Shown one piece after another: positions 16,602 through 24,800 of a stretch of DNA of 35,140 nucleotides; the first letter of the stretch is position 1, and every line of letters starts with the position of its first letter. Under the pieces are notes generated by a model that did not search any database, was not told where the DNA came from, and saw only the letters and a list, made by a program, of their open reading frames with translations. The stretch comes from Pseudomonadota bacterium (GTDB lineage: Bacteria > Bdellovibrionota_B > Oligoflexia > Oligoflexales > RGVZ01). Where the stretch lies: contig JAPLFV010000206.1 in NCBI GenBank assembly GCA_026390495.1, positions 1 to 35,140 of the forward strand, given 5' to 3'. The translations under genes and the position numbers were made by a program.

Positions 16602-18029
16602 CTAACGCTTCATCCCCAACACTGTTTCAATCATTTCATCGACCGTTGTAATGACCTTTGAAGATGCCGTAAAGTTCGACTGCCACTTCATAAGATTGAT
16701 GGCCTCTTCATCCAAAGACACCCCCGAAATCGATTCACGTTGAGCTTGTAAGTCAGCGACCACGACATCATTTGCTTCTTTTAAATGCTGAACTCTATTA
16801 ATCTCAATTCCCAAGCCACCAACCATTCCACCGTAAAAATCAATGAAACTAGTCTTACCATTCTCAAAGATCTTGGCGTCTTTGAGTTCCAAAATCTGAT
16901 TGCCTACCACATTGTCGCCGATAGCAAGGGGACTACTTGCGATTGAAATTGCTTCTATGGATTCTGACAATTCATCAGAAATATCAAAGTCCCTAGCAGC
17001 AAACTCAAAATTCTCAACCGGTTTAAAGAAATTTCGACCCGTGGTTTCATTGTAATCTTTTATACCATAGCCAGTTTGATGGATCGCATTGAAACTTGTA
17101 GCCATCCTGTAAGCCATCTCATTATTCTTTGTCATCAAATCTGTTGCGATATTATCCCTAACATCGACAACACCTTTCAATGTCCCACCTTCCATTTTTC
17201 GAGTAATATTTCGCTTGTGAATTCCGTTTGGGTCAGCGGCAATAATATCCATAAAACCGTCATTGCTCTCGCTCGAGACAGCCTGCAATTCGGTTATCAC
17301 ACCTCGGTCTACTAACGTAATATCATCGGGACCACGAACACAAACATTTCCAAACTCGTCTTCATAGTAATTGACTTCAATTTTTTCCGTTAGCTCACGC
17401 ATCATGAGGTCTCGTTGATCTCGCAAATCATTGGCAAATGCACCCGGAGTCACTTCGGTCTCTTGAATCTGCTGATTAAGCTTCGATATTGCCTGCAAGT
17501 GACTATTAACATCAGCTACGCCTTGTTTGACAACATCATCCAAATCGACGCGCCTTTGGCGCAAATCTCGGTCAACCCTTTGAAATGCAACTCCCAAATT
17601 TCGGCCCGCCTCTCTTGCTGCAGTGCGAATCGCGATATCGTCGGGGTTCGTCGCAAGATCTCCCAAAGCGTTGAAGAAATTTGTAACTTCGTCATTAATT
17701 CCTGCACTCAGTTCAGGACTGAAGATAGGTTCAAACCCCTTCAAAGAATTGAAGCGTCCAGTCGTCTCACCCTTCAATTGATGAGCTCGGTTAATCTGAC
17801 GCTCAACAAACTGATTATGACTACGAGTAATGTCTTTTACATATGAGCCACTCCCCAGCACGACACCATGATAGAGCTGTGGGTCCCTTGCGCGCACATT
17901 AACTCTTTGACGACTGTAGCCTTCAGTATTGGCATTAGCGATGTTATGCGAGGTCGTATCTACGCCTTGGCGCGTGACATACAATGCTTGCTCGCCAATA
18001 TTAAGGGTATGATACAAACCACCTGCCAT
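16602..18029 (-). CDS. flgK: Flagellar hook-associated protein FlgK (HAP1)
   Basis: First hook-filament junction protein, exported with the chaperone FlgN. The N-terminal rod/hook signature is NIANANTEGYSRQRVNVRA (about 28-46). The C-terminal hook-type helix DEEAINLMKWQSNFTASSKVI is followed by a family-typical TTVDEMIETVLGMKR ending. The 475 residues are near the short end for FlgK, with a compact variable middle. The ATG at 18029 has GAAGG about 11 nt upstream, inside the end of flgN (6-bp gap), so the two are tightly coupled. Confidence 0.96.
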   Translation of the reverse strand: MAGGLYHTLNIGEQALYVTRQGVDTTSHNIANANTEGYSRQRVNVRARDPQLYHGVVLGSGSYVKDITRSHNQFVERQINRAHQLKGETTGRFNSLKGFEPIFSPELSAGINDEVTNFFNALGDLATNPDDIAIRTAAREAGRNLGVAFQRVDRDLRQRRVDLDDVVKQGVADVNSHLQAISKLNQQIQETEVTPGAFANDLRDQRDLMMRELTEKIEVNYYEDEFGNVCVRGPDDITLVDRGVITELQAVSSESNDGFMDIIAADPNGIHKRNITRKMEGGTLKGVVDVRDNIATDLMTKNNEMAYRMATSFNAIHQTGYGIKDYNETTGRNFFKPVENFEFAARDFDISDELSESIEAISIASSPLAIGDNVVGNQILELKDAKIFENGKTSFIDFYGGMVGGLGIEINRVQHLKEANDVVVADLQAQRESISGVSLDEEAINLMKWQSNFTASSKVITTVDEMIETVLGMKR

Positions 18030-18035
18030 AGAGTT

Positions 18036-18647
18036 TTATGCCTTCACAAAAATTGTTGACGTTCCTTCTGCAGGCCTATTTTGCTGACCTTGCGGGTTAT
18101 ACGTCGCTTGCGCTTGCTCACACATTTCAATGAGCGCCCGCGTACTCATTTGATAGTTATGAACCACCTGACTCAAAGCAAGTTTATTGATCTCTAGGAG
18201 TGGTTTTACATCGGTCAATAACGATTTGAATTGTTCAAGACTATCTTTCAGCAATTGCAATTGGCGATCAAAAATGGAGATTTCTAAATCGCTGCACACC
18301 TTTTGATTTTGCAAACAATTTTTAATACCCGCGAGCATTGAAATCGCGTTCGAGAGATCTCCCGGAAAGGTTGCCTGGCCTTCACATTCAGCTTCACACC
18401 AAATCTGATAAACCTGCTGACTACATTGAGCAAGGTCTTCATAATTTCTTTCAATCGAATCCCCGATCGTTTGTTTCTCGAGCATTATTTCTTCTAGTTT
18501 AGGCCCATATGTGTGAGCCTTTATCATCAGATGCTCTTCAGAGATTAGCGATGGAAGCGATCTATAGCCAGCAATCATCGTTGAAATTGATGAGGACATA
18601 GAGCTCATCAAATCGATTAGATATGAGAATCGAGATGTATTGAGCAT
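18036..18647 (-). CDS. flgN: FlgN-like flagellar export chaperone
   Basis: 203-residue, mainly helical protein, probably the cytosolic chaperone that holds FlgK and FlgL before export. Sequence identity to FlgN cannot be judged by eye. The call rests on position (flgM - this - flgK, as in many bacteria), the all-helix composition, and the FlgN-type C-terminus ATYNPQGQQNRPAEGTST, where a helical bundle ends in a YxxxG-type flexible tail. It has an unusual number of cysteines (seven) for a cytosolic chaperone. A strong Shine-Dalgarno GGGAGG lies 9 nt before the ATG. FlgN is normally about 140 residues, so this is long. Confidence 0.72.
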   Translation of the reverse strand: MLNTSRFSYLIDLMSSMSSSISTMIAGYRSLPSLISEEHLMIKAHTYGPKLEEIMLEKQTIGDSIERNYEDLAQCSQQVYQIWCEAECEGQATFPGDLSNAISMLAGIKNCLQNQKVCSDLEISIFDRQLQLLKDSLEQFKSLLTDVKPLLEINKLALSQVVHNYQMSTRALIEMCEQAQATYNPQGQQNRPAEGTSTIFVKA

Positions 18648-18668
18648 GATAGAAACCTCCCTGGTAAC

Positions 18669-18693
18669 TTTCTTAGTTTAGAAGACTAAGAAA
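18669..18693. other. Hairpin in the flgM-flgN spacer
   Basis: TTTCTTAGT (18669-18677) and ACTAAGAAA (18685-18693) form a perfect 9-bp stem with a 7-nt loop, about 20 nt upstream of the flgN Shine-Dalgarno. No T-run follows on either strand, so it is more likely an mRNA processing or stability element than a terminator. Confidence 0.5.
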
Positions 18694-18738
18694 TCATGCG
18701 TTAAAAAATAGCATTCTACTATTTCTGATAAAACCAAA

Positions 18739-19107
18739 TTAATTCGAACCTTCTTTTGTCAAATGCTCCATGACAGCTTCTCTCATCATGCCATCTGCTA
18801 TTTTCTGACTATCTACTTTATAGGTGCCAGCATCGATTTGCGCTTTTATGGCGGCGACTTTATCTTCGCGCACCTCTGGAGATTTCATGGCAATCTCTTT
18901 TGCTAGCTTTTGTTCCGCAGCTCGCGTTTTCGCTTTATCACTAACATTCACGTCGACACTTTTTGCGCCTGAATTTGGACTCTGTGCACCAACGATCCCA
19001 TTCGAAGGTCCCACAACTTGCTTGCTAGCTTTAGCCCCAGATGATTCACCTATCTTATTGGCAGGTATCTGATTGGCTGCTTGACCTGTTACATTTTTTA
19101 CTGACAT
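18739..19107 (-). CDS. flgM: Negative regulator of flagellin synthesis FlgM (anti-sigma-28)
   Basis: Binds and holds FliA (sigma-28) until hook completion, then is exported. 122 residues. The N-terminal half is low-complexity and disordered (Ala/Ser/Gly/Lys), as expected of the exported end. The C-terminal sigma-binding part carries the family signature VREDKVAAIKAQIDAGTY followed by KVDSQKIADGMMREA (about 79-113). An AAAGGA Shine-Dalgarno precedes the ATG. It lies 13 bp after flgJ. Its presence implies a sigma-28 regulon elsewhere in the genome. A little longer than typical FlgM (about 97). Confidence 0.92.
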   Translation of the reverse strand: MSVKNVTGQAANQIPANKIGESSGAKASKQVVGPSNGIVGAQSPNSGAKSVDVNVSDKAKTRAAEQKLAKEIAMKSPEVREDKVAAIKAQIDAGTYKVDSQKIADGMMREAVMEHLTKEGSN

Positions 19108-19120
19108 GTGTTGAGTCCTT

Positions 19121-19603
19121 TCACTTCAAGTCTTTCATTTGATCACTAAGAGATGGCTGAGCTAGTGAACCCTTCGACTCTATTGTGACTGGTTTTTTGG
19201 CTTCCTGCAATGTTGATGAAAAACCTTTAGCATAGGCAGTTTTTACCTGCTGAGCATTAAATCTCTGCGAAGGGCCCAATTTTACACCCATACTTTCCAA
19301 GAGTTGCCTTTCAACCATATCCGCAAGTCCCATCGCTTTTTGATTTGCCATGGATTTGGCATATTCGGCATCAAGCATGGAGGTGTAGATCTCTTCCGCG
19401 TTGCCCCCATCAATTAAACCACTCTTCTGTACACTTGATCGCATCCCCTTAAGCATTTGCTCAACGAACATACTCTCAAAGTCACTTGACAGCTTTTTGA
19501 TCTTATCGAGATCTTTCGCAGATTTTCCCTGTTTTTCCAATTGCGCAACAGTATCGTTAGCCAAAGCTCCCGTTGCTGCACTCATGATTCCTTTAATGTC
19601 CAT
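19121..19603 (-). CDS. flgJ: FlgJ-type rod-binding protein (no muramidase domain)
   Basis: 160 residues corresponding to the N-terminal rod-cap domain of FlgJ only. Signature DFESMFVEQMLKGMRSSV (about 41-58), then GGNAEEIYTSMLDAEYAKSMANQ and GLADMVERQL. The C-terminal glucosaminidase domain found in enteric FlgJ is absent. This is common outside gammaproteobacteria and means a separate peptidoglycan hydrolase must open the wall for rod growth. The Shine-Dalgarno AGGTGAG precedes the ATG. It is separated from flgI by a 129-bp inverted repeat and may therefore have its own transcription start. Confidence 0.93.
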   Translation of the reverse strand: MDIKGIMSAATGALANDTVAQLEKQGKSAKDLDKIKKLSSDFESMFVEQMLKGMRSSVQKSGLIDGGNAEEIYTSMLDAEYAKSMANQKAMGLADMVERQLLESMGVKLGPSQRFNAQQVKTAYAKGFSSTLQEAKKPVTIESKGSLAQPSLSDQMKDLK

Positions 19604-19647
19604 AAATACTCACCTGTCTTTCATCTTCACTTACAACTCTCTTACAG

Positions 19648-19776
19648 TGTAGATTCTGTCGAAAATGGGTAAGTTCCAGGAGCAAGGAGAAAAAAAAGCG
19701 GAGTGTATGATACATACTCGAGCATTTTTTTTCGACGAAGTGACGCCGAAATTACCCGTTTTCGACAGAATCTACA
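19648..19776. repeat. 129-bp imperfect inverted repeat with bidirectional terminator core
   Basis: The outer 25-bp arms at 19648-19672 and 19752-19776 match at 24 of 25 positions when one is reverse-complemented. The arm reads TGTAGATTCTGTCG, then AAAA(T/C)GGGTAA. The core is eight A's (19690-19697), an imperfect GAGTGTATGATACATACTC hairpin, and eight T's (19725-19732): an intrinsic terminator on both strands. The right arm contains the flgI stop codon. The structure sits in the middle of the flagellar operon. It could be a small palindromic mobile or REP-like element or an attenuator. No second copy is seen in the window. Confidence 0.85.
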
Positions 19777-20815
19777 TGAATTTTAGGTCGGCTTGCAGTG
19801 CCCCGGCCGCTTGTATAGCCTGCATCACTCCAACTAGATCTGCAGGCTTCATACCCATCGCATTCATTGATTCAATCAACTTGCTAACCGTAGATCCCCC
19901 CATATTGACCACAGTCTTGCCCCCTTTATCTTTGCCACCTCCGCCCTTTCCACTACCAACAGAGATAGACAAGTCTCCATGAGAAATTGTTACTGGAGCG
20001 ACGATGACATCTCCACCCATGACGACAGTGCCCGTTCTTTCATTGATGACAACGACACTTTTTTGATCCGCAACGACTTTCACATTTTCAAGCTCAGAAA
20101 TAAACTCAACCGTCTTGCCGTCGTAGTGTGGAGGAATGTCGATATCAATTCCGTGGACGTCAACAGATTTAGCATAGAAACCACGCATATGTTTATTGAC
20201 AGCTGCAACAATGCGGTTGTTGGTCGTGAAGTCAGGATTTTTTAAACTTAAAGTAATGCGACCGTCCCCTTCAATATCAGGTGCAAACTCCCTCTCAATA
20301 ACGACAGACCCTGGCGCCACGGCCACTGTTTGAACCTGAGTCCCAGCACCATTTGCTTGACCTATCACCACAGGCCCTGACGCGAAACCGTAAACGTTAC
20401 CGTCTCCGCCTTTCAGCGGGGTGGATACCAAAACTCCACCTGATAAGCTTTTGGCGTCACCTAAAATAGCTACTCGAGAATCAATTCGATCGCCATTACG
20501 ACTAAAGGCTGGCATTTCTGCAGTGACAAGCACAATCGCAGACGATCCACTTGCAATCTCTTGCTCAGTAACTTTTGAACCAAGCTTTGTCATGAGTCCA
20601 GAGGCAAGCCGATTCGTTGAGATGGATTTTGCGCTGTCACCAGACTTATTAAGACCAATGATAAGGCCAACGCCGATAATTTGATTCGTGCGCACACCTC
20701 GAATGTTCACTAAGTCCTTCAATCGAGTTTCCTGCGCTTTGGCAGCAACAGAAGCAAAAACCATAATCGCGGAGGCAACAAACACAACAAACCAATCAAT
20801 AATTTTAGTCATCAT
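19772..20815 (-). CDS. flgI: Flagellar P-ring protein FlgI
   Basis: Periplasmic protein that forms the peptidoglycan-level bushing around the rod. Sec signal peptide (about 1-28, cleaved near AKAQE) followed by the family start RLKDLVNIRGVRTNQIIGVGLIIGLNKSGDS. The conserved stretch QTVAVAPGSVVIEREFAPD and the C-terminal PADLVGVMQAIQAAGALQADL are also present. 347 residues, normal. A Gly/Lys-rich insert (GKGGGGKDKGGK) sits before the C-terminal helix. Its start (ATGATG) overlaps the flgH stop by 4 bp. Its stop lies inside the arm of the long inverted repeat. Confidence 0.96.
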   Translation of the reverse strand: MMTKIIDWFVVFVASAIMVFASVAAKAQETRLKDLVNIRGVRTNQIIGVGLIIGLNKSGDSAKSISTNRLASGLMTKLGSKVTEQEIASGSSAIVLVTAEMPAFSRNGDRIDSRVAILGDAKSLSGGVLVSTPLKGGDGNVYGFASGPVVIGQANGAGTQVQTVAVAPGSVVIEREFAPDIEGDGRITLSLKNPDFTTNNRIVAAVNKHMRGFYAKSVDVHGIDIDIPPHYDGKTVEFISELENVKVVADQKSVVVINERTGTVVMGGDVIVAPVTISHGDLSISVGSGKGGGGKDKGGKTVVNMGGSTVSKLIESMNAMGMKPADLVGVMQAIQAAGALQADLKFM

Positions 20816-21966
20816 TTGGCTGTTGCTCCCGCCGGCTTGCTTGCTGATTTAGCGACTGATTTTGAAGGTTCTGGCTTAGTGTTAGGCTTTCCTGATTTAG
20901 CTCCTGATGTTTTTGCATCTTTGGCTTTCGCTTCTTTTGGATCTTTTTTAGCACTATCTGTTTCGGCCTTCGCAAGCTCAGCATCATCGGTCTCCTTTTT
21001 TTCAGGCTCTGGAGTTAAATCCTTTATCGCTTCCTCTTGCTCTTTGACTTTTGATTCCAAAGAAGCAATTTTATCTTGGTCCTTAGCTTTTGTTTCAAGG
21101 AGATCTGAACGTTCTTTGGCCATTGTCGTTCTCTCTTGTCCAAGTGACTTGACTTGTGCAATGACGCGCTCACGAGCTTCCTTCAACTGCTTGTACTTTT
21201 CATCCAGTGCAACTGCTGACTTGCTTTTTGCTTCATCAAATCCGCTCATTCTCAAAGTGTACTCATCTTCCCAATTGGCAGAAATCCTCTCTGTTATCTC
21301 TCCATCACGACTTTCGGTCACTTTGACATCCTGCAAATCTGTCGTCTTAATATTTTCCCGATCTACTAATGCATTGTGAGGAATCACTGCATTTACTAAA
21401 AGATCGCTTGCTTGATCCTCTCTAAGACTACGTCTATGATAGGCGACAACCGCATCACCATTTTCTCGAATTTCAATGACTTTTGCCTTAAAGCTCTTTA
21501 TGAGTTCTGGCTTATTGGGGCCGTCGGCCGGATCTAGTGACGGCAAAGACTTAAGCAATTCTTCTTCAACTTTTGCAGAATTTTTATCATCAGCTTTACC
21601 AGACTGACCGCCTTTTGATTTTGCAGAATCGGCACCACTGCCCTCCAATTTATTGGAGCTTGTTTTTACCTCAATCACGGACCCAACTTCTATTGGAAGC
21701 GTGGCGGGAAGCACAAAACTTCTTGGATCAGTCGTTGATGTCAGCGATCCAGTTTCTTTTGGTTTAAATTTTCTCTTAATATTCAGATCATTCTTTTTTA
21801 CGTAGAACTCCTGCCTTGGACTATTGTCAGGAATTTCTCTGATTGCAATCTGAGTCGCCGGCTCTGTACTTGGACTCGTTGCAATTGGCCTTTCCGAGAT
21901 AGGCTTTCGCCCTCCCGAACAAGATGCCATCATTATGAAAAAAGATACAACAATCAGACTTTTCAT
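20812..21966 (-). CDS. flgH: Flagellar L-ring lipoprotein FlgH with C-terminal coiled-coil extension
   Basis: Outer-membrane bushing protein of the flagellum. The signal peptide ends in lipobox MASC (Cys16). A divergent FlgH-like region (about 74-235) aligns by eye with SLTSTTDPRSF, VGSVIEVKTSS, a Ser/Lys/Asp-rich insert (107-135) and VIEIRENGDAVVAYHRR. Beyond the usual FlgH end comes a heptad-rich helix (about 244-317), then a low-complexity Lys/Ala/Pro/Glu/Ser tail to 384. FlgH is normally about 230 residues. Identification rests partly on position between flgA and flgI and on the lipobox. The Shine-Dalgarno AAGGGA is 8 nt before the ATG. Confidence 0.85.
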   Translation of the reverse strand: MKSLIVVSFFIMMASCSGGRKPISERPIATSPSTEPATQIAIREIPDNSPRQEFYVKKNDLNIKRKFKPKETGSLTSTTDPRSFVLPATLPIEVGSVIEVKTSSNKLEGSGADSAKSKGGQSGKADDKNSAKVEEELLKSLPSLDPADGPNKPELIKSFKAKVIEIRENGDAVVAYHRRSLREDQASDLLVNAVIPHNALVDRENIKTTDLQDVKVTESRDGEITERISANWEDEYTLRMSGFDEAKSKSAVALDEKYKQLKEARERVIAQVKSLGQERTTMAKERSDLLETKAKDQDKIASLESKVKEQEEAIKDLTPEPEKKETDDAELAKAETDSAKKDPKEAKAKDAKTSGAKSGKPNTKPEPSKSVAKSASKPAGATAK

Positions 21967-22017
21967 TCACAGTTCCCTTATTCAGAACCTTTACTTATCA
22001 TTCGTCCTATATTGGAC

Positions 22018-23040
22018 TTAAAACGTAATCGCTTCGACAGTATCTTGATCCACGACACGGGCTCGAATTCTTTTTTTATTAGAAGAATTCACGACATCAA
22101 CAATCTGACCTTTTGCTCCTGCATCAATGGTCATAGCTTTCGCAGAAATTTCCACACCAGAATTTCGCATGATAACAGTGACAGGCTGATTTCGAGCAAC
22201 TAACATGGGCGCATCCAAATACCGAACGTTAAAAGGTTCCCCACTGGGCACAACATTTCGCAATCGCTTGCCTAGTATTTGTTCTTCCGAGTCAGCAAAG
22301 TCAAATGCACCTCGGCGAACCGTGATCCATTGCATTGAAACGTCTTGCGGACGAACGACAATGCCCGACTGAATTGCTCTCGCGGCGACTGGCATTAAGC
22401 GTTCAACAGAAAAATAGACTTGAGCGTTCACAAATTGATAATCTTGGTCATCAGCGACATTCACAAACTTCAATTGCGTCAATCTGACACCGACAAGATT
22501 TTTAGAAATCCAATCGACATTTCGATCACCAAGACCATCCAAATCCGGAAATTCCAACTTTGTTTGACTGGGTCTGATTCCGCTACCCATAGGGATAGAT
22601 ACTTTCGTGACGAACACTTTTATGTCGTGAGCCAAATTGATTTTAGTGCGCAACCAGTTTTGCAAATCAAGACGCACGTCTTCTGATTTAACATCAACCT
22701 GTTGACCTGTGACTTTGACCTGGTTGGATCCTTCAATGGAAAGGTCCAGTTCAGGTTGTTCCTTCTGAACGATGCTGGCAACAAAGTCTCTATTTATTAG
22801 CAGATTCTTTCCAGGGCTTGGACTGGACTGAAGTTCAATTCCTGCCATTTCCCGACATTCATTCACTGGCCCAGAGCAGGAAGCCACGTCATTCAAATAT
22901 ATCCTAGAGGCTTGAACATTTGCCTCTGCATTTAAGGTTAATACAATATGAGTTTTTTCAGACGCAACTTCATTTGCAACAGCTGCGGTTACAACGACAG
23001 ATGCAAGGGCCAACCCAATAAACTTAACTTTAAATATCAC
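22018..23040 (-). CDS. flgA: Flagellar P-ring assembly chaperone FlgA
   Basis: Periplasmic chaperone for FlgI polymerisation. Signal peptide (about 1-22, ending AAVANE), an N-terminal region of about 200 residues, then the C-terminal SAF-type domain. That domain has RAIQSGIVVRPQDVSMQW, GKRLRNVVPSGEPFNVRYLD and a final QPVTVIMRNSGVEISAKAMT with DAGAKGQIVDVVN. The start is GTG at 23040, preceded by AGGAGG 8 nt upstream. 340 residues, longer than enteric FlgA (about 220) but normal for FlgA proteins with the extended N-terminal module. It lies between flgG and flgH. Confidence 0.94.
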   Translation of the reverse strand: MIFKVKFIGLALASVVVTAAVANEVASEKTHIVLTLNAEANVQASRIYLNDVASCSGPVNECREMAGIELQSSPSPGKNLLINRDFVASIVQKEQPELDLSIEGSNQVKVTGQQVDVKSEDVRLDLQNWLRTKINLAHDIKVFVTKVSIPMGSGIRPSQTKLEFPDLDGLGDRNVDWISKNLVGVRLTQLKFVNVADDQDYQFVNAQVYFSVERLMPVAARAIQSGIVVRPQDVSMQWITVRRGAFDFADSEEQILGKRLRNVVPSGEPFNVRYLDAPMLVARNQPVTVIMRNSGVEISAKAMTIDAGAKGQIVDVVNSSNKKRIRARVVDQDTVEAITF

Positions 23041-23071
23041 GCCACTAACCTCCTAAAAATCAACCTATCAA

Positions 23072-23851
23072 CTAGCGAATCTGGTTGGTCGCCTGCAACA
23101 TTTGATCTCCAGTCGTGACCACTTTTGAGTTAATCTCATAAGCTCTTTGACCAGTAATCATATTGACCATTTCTTCCACAATATTCACGTTTGATGCCTC
23201 TAACTGATTCTGAGCTATGCGACCAACTCCATTTTGATTTGCCGCACCAACGATTGGCTCTCCGCTTGCCCTACTTGATGCAAAGAGGTTACGCCCCAAT
23301 GAAGCAAGACCTGCTGGATTGATAAATGTTGCCAATTGCATTTGCCCAACCTCTTGAGATTCTCCGTTCACTTTAACTGTGACAACGCCATCTAAGCCAA
23401 CATGGAAGTCTGTTGCTCCTGACGGAATGATAATCTCAGGTACGACCGGAAATCCATCTGCTGTCACTAGGCGACCTTGGTTGTCCTTGTCGAAATGACC
23501 ATCTCGTGTGTAACCGATCGATCCATCATCTTTCTGAATTCTAAAGAACCCGTCACCTTCAATAGCCAAATCTAGATTACGTTCTGTGACGATGGCGCTA
23601 CCTTCTTTAAAGAGTTTATCGACTGACGCCAGCCTTGAACCAGCACCAATTTGAATCCCGCTTGGAACGACGACTCCTGTCGTAGCACTTTGACCTGGAG
23701 CTCTTACAGTTTGATAAAGTAAGTCGTGAAAGTTTGCGCGACTTCGTTTAAATGCTGTCGTATTCACGTTTGCTAAGTTGTTGGCGATGGTATCGATGTT
23801 TGTCTGTTGCGCTTCCATTCCAGTGGCAGCAGTCATCAGTGATCTCATCAT
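23072..23851 (-). CDS. flgG: Flagellar distal rod protein FlgG
   Basis: Distal rod subunit. N-terminal AQQTNIDTIANNLANVNTTAFKRSR and C-terminal NVNIVEEMVNMITGQRAYEINSK with TGDQMLQATNQIR are textbook FlgG. 259 residues, normal. FlgG is distinguished from FlgF by the LLYQTVRAPG segment after the N-terminal signature and by the RAYEINSKVV end. AAGGAG lies 8 nt before the first of two tandem ATG codons. It is 32 bp upstream of flgA and about 90 bp downstream of flgF. Confidence 0.97.
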   Translation of the reverse strand: MMRSLMTAATGMEAQQTNIDTIANNLANVNTTAFKRSRANFHDLLYQTVRAPGQSATTGVVVPSGIQIGAGSRLASVDKLFKEGSAIVTERNLDLAIEGDGFFRIQKDDGSIGYTRDGHFDKDNQGRLVTADGFPVVPEIIIPSGATDFHVGLDGVVTVKVNGESQEVGQMQLATFINPAGLASLGRNLFASSRASGEPIVGAANQNGVGRIAQNQLEASNVNIVEEMVNMITGQRAYEINSKVVTTGDQMLQATNQIR

Positions 23852-23942
23852 ACTAGTCTCTCCTTAATTGAGATGGATTGATTCCATTCGAAAATACAAA
23901 CAGCAACTCATTTCATATCAGAAAACTCACACATCAAACCGT

Positions 23943-24731
23943 CTAAGCTCTTACAGATCCCAATTGATTGTTACTAATCTCCATGATGCGATCATAATTG
24001 CCGACTGCCTTTTGATAGGCCTCATATGACCTGTGCGCAATAATCATAGACGTCAAATTTTTAATCGCATTGACATTGCTGCCTTCTAAAAATCCCTGCA
24101 TGACTGAAGGATCTTTCATTGCAACTCGTTCTTCATCTGCACCACTAAAGTGCCATAGATTCATTCCCGCTCGTTCAAGGGACGCAGGCTCAGCAAAGGT
24201 ATAAAGTTGAAGCCGATCGACAAGTTTTGCATCTTGATAAATCTCACCACGATGATTAATTTCAAATTTTCCAGCTTGAACGGCAATTGTTCCTTTTTCG
24301 CCGAGGACAGCATGACCACCGGGCGACATGAGAATTCCATTGGGACCGACTCCAAGCTGCCCGCTTCTCGTATAGCGAACACCATCTTGCGTGTTCACGG
24401 CAAGCATGCCTTCACCTTGAATCATGATGTCGGTATCATTTCCAGTTTGAATGGCAGGACCTTGTCCTTCGTCTCGATGAACGCCTGCGATTCCGACATA
24501 AGCAATATCGTTTCCCCTAAGTGGCATAACATCATCTAAAGATATTTTATAATTTGCAGGAGGAAGAGGAGAAGAATAATTCTTTTCAGGCTCAGGTTCG
24601 AGCAATTTAAAGGTCACATTGTCACCTTTAAAGCCGACTGTATTCACGTTTGCAAGATTGTTCGCGATAATTTCAAGAACTTTTTCTTGAGCAAGTGCAC
24701 CCGACATTGGGGAATAAATCGCTTTTAACAT
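23943..24731 (-). CDS. flgF: Flagellar rod protein FlgF
   Basis: Proximal rod subunit, first gene of the flagellar operon. Beginning MLKAIYSPMSGALAQEKVLEI, it carries the rod signature IANNLANVNTVGFKGD and the C-terminal NVNAIKNLTSMIIAHRSYEAYQK; 262 residues. An upstream in-frame ATG at 24818 would add 29 residues. The ATG at 24731 is chosen because AAGGAG lies 8 nt upstream, the N-terminus then fits the family, and the extension would overlap the sigma-54 promoter. FlgF and FlgG are similar; FlgF is assigned by position before flgG and by the divergent middle. Confidence 0.93.
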   Translation of the reverse strand: MLKAIYSPMSGALAQEKVLEIIANNLANVNTVGFKGDNVTFKLLEPEPEKNYSSPLPPANYKISLDDVMPLRGNDIAYVGIAGVHRDEGQGPAIQTGNDTDIMIQGEGMLAVNTQDGVRYTRSGQLGVGPNGILMSPGGHAVLGEKGTIAVQAGKFEINHRGEIYQDAKLVDRLQLYTFAEPASLERAGMNLWHFSGADEERVAMKDPSVMQGFLEGSNVNAIKNLTSMIIAHRSYEAYQKAVGNYDRIMEISNNQLGSVRA

Positions 24732-24748
24732 TCTTGACACTCCTTTCT

Positions 24749-24769
24749 GCAATTGCGTCAGACAATTGC
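24749..24769 (-). promoter_or_regulatory. Leader hairpin before the flgF ribosome binding site
   Basis: GCAATTG and CAATTGC form a perfect 7-bp stem with a 7-nt loop, 3 nt upstream of the AAGGAG of flgF. It would be near the 5' end of a transcript started at the sigma-54 promoter (predicted +1 about 24774). A 5' hairpin can protect a long operon mRNA or tune initiation; function is inferred. Confidence 0.4.
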
Positions 24770-24784
24770 CACCACAAGCGTCAA

Positions 24785-24800
24785 TGCACGTGCCGTGCCA
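24785..24800 (-). promoter_or_regulatory. Sigma-54 (RpoN) promoter of the flagellar operon
   Basis: On the minus strand TGGCACGGCACGTGCA matches the RpoN consensus TGGCACG-N4-TTGCW at 11 of 12 fixed positions (G instead of the first T), with correct GG-to-GC spacing. It would start transcription near 24774, 43 nt before flgF. It implies a sigma-54 activator (FlrC/FlgR type) elsewhere in the genome. Confidence 0.8.

Noticed and set aside
20816-21379. 187-codon plus-strand frame opposite flgH
   Set aside because: It is the antisense of the Ala/Ser/Lys-rich flgH tail, which tends to stay open; there is no ribosome binding site and the flgH frame has lipobox and domain support.
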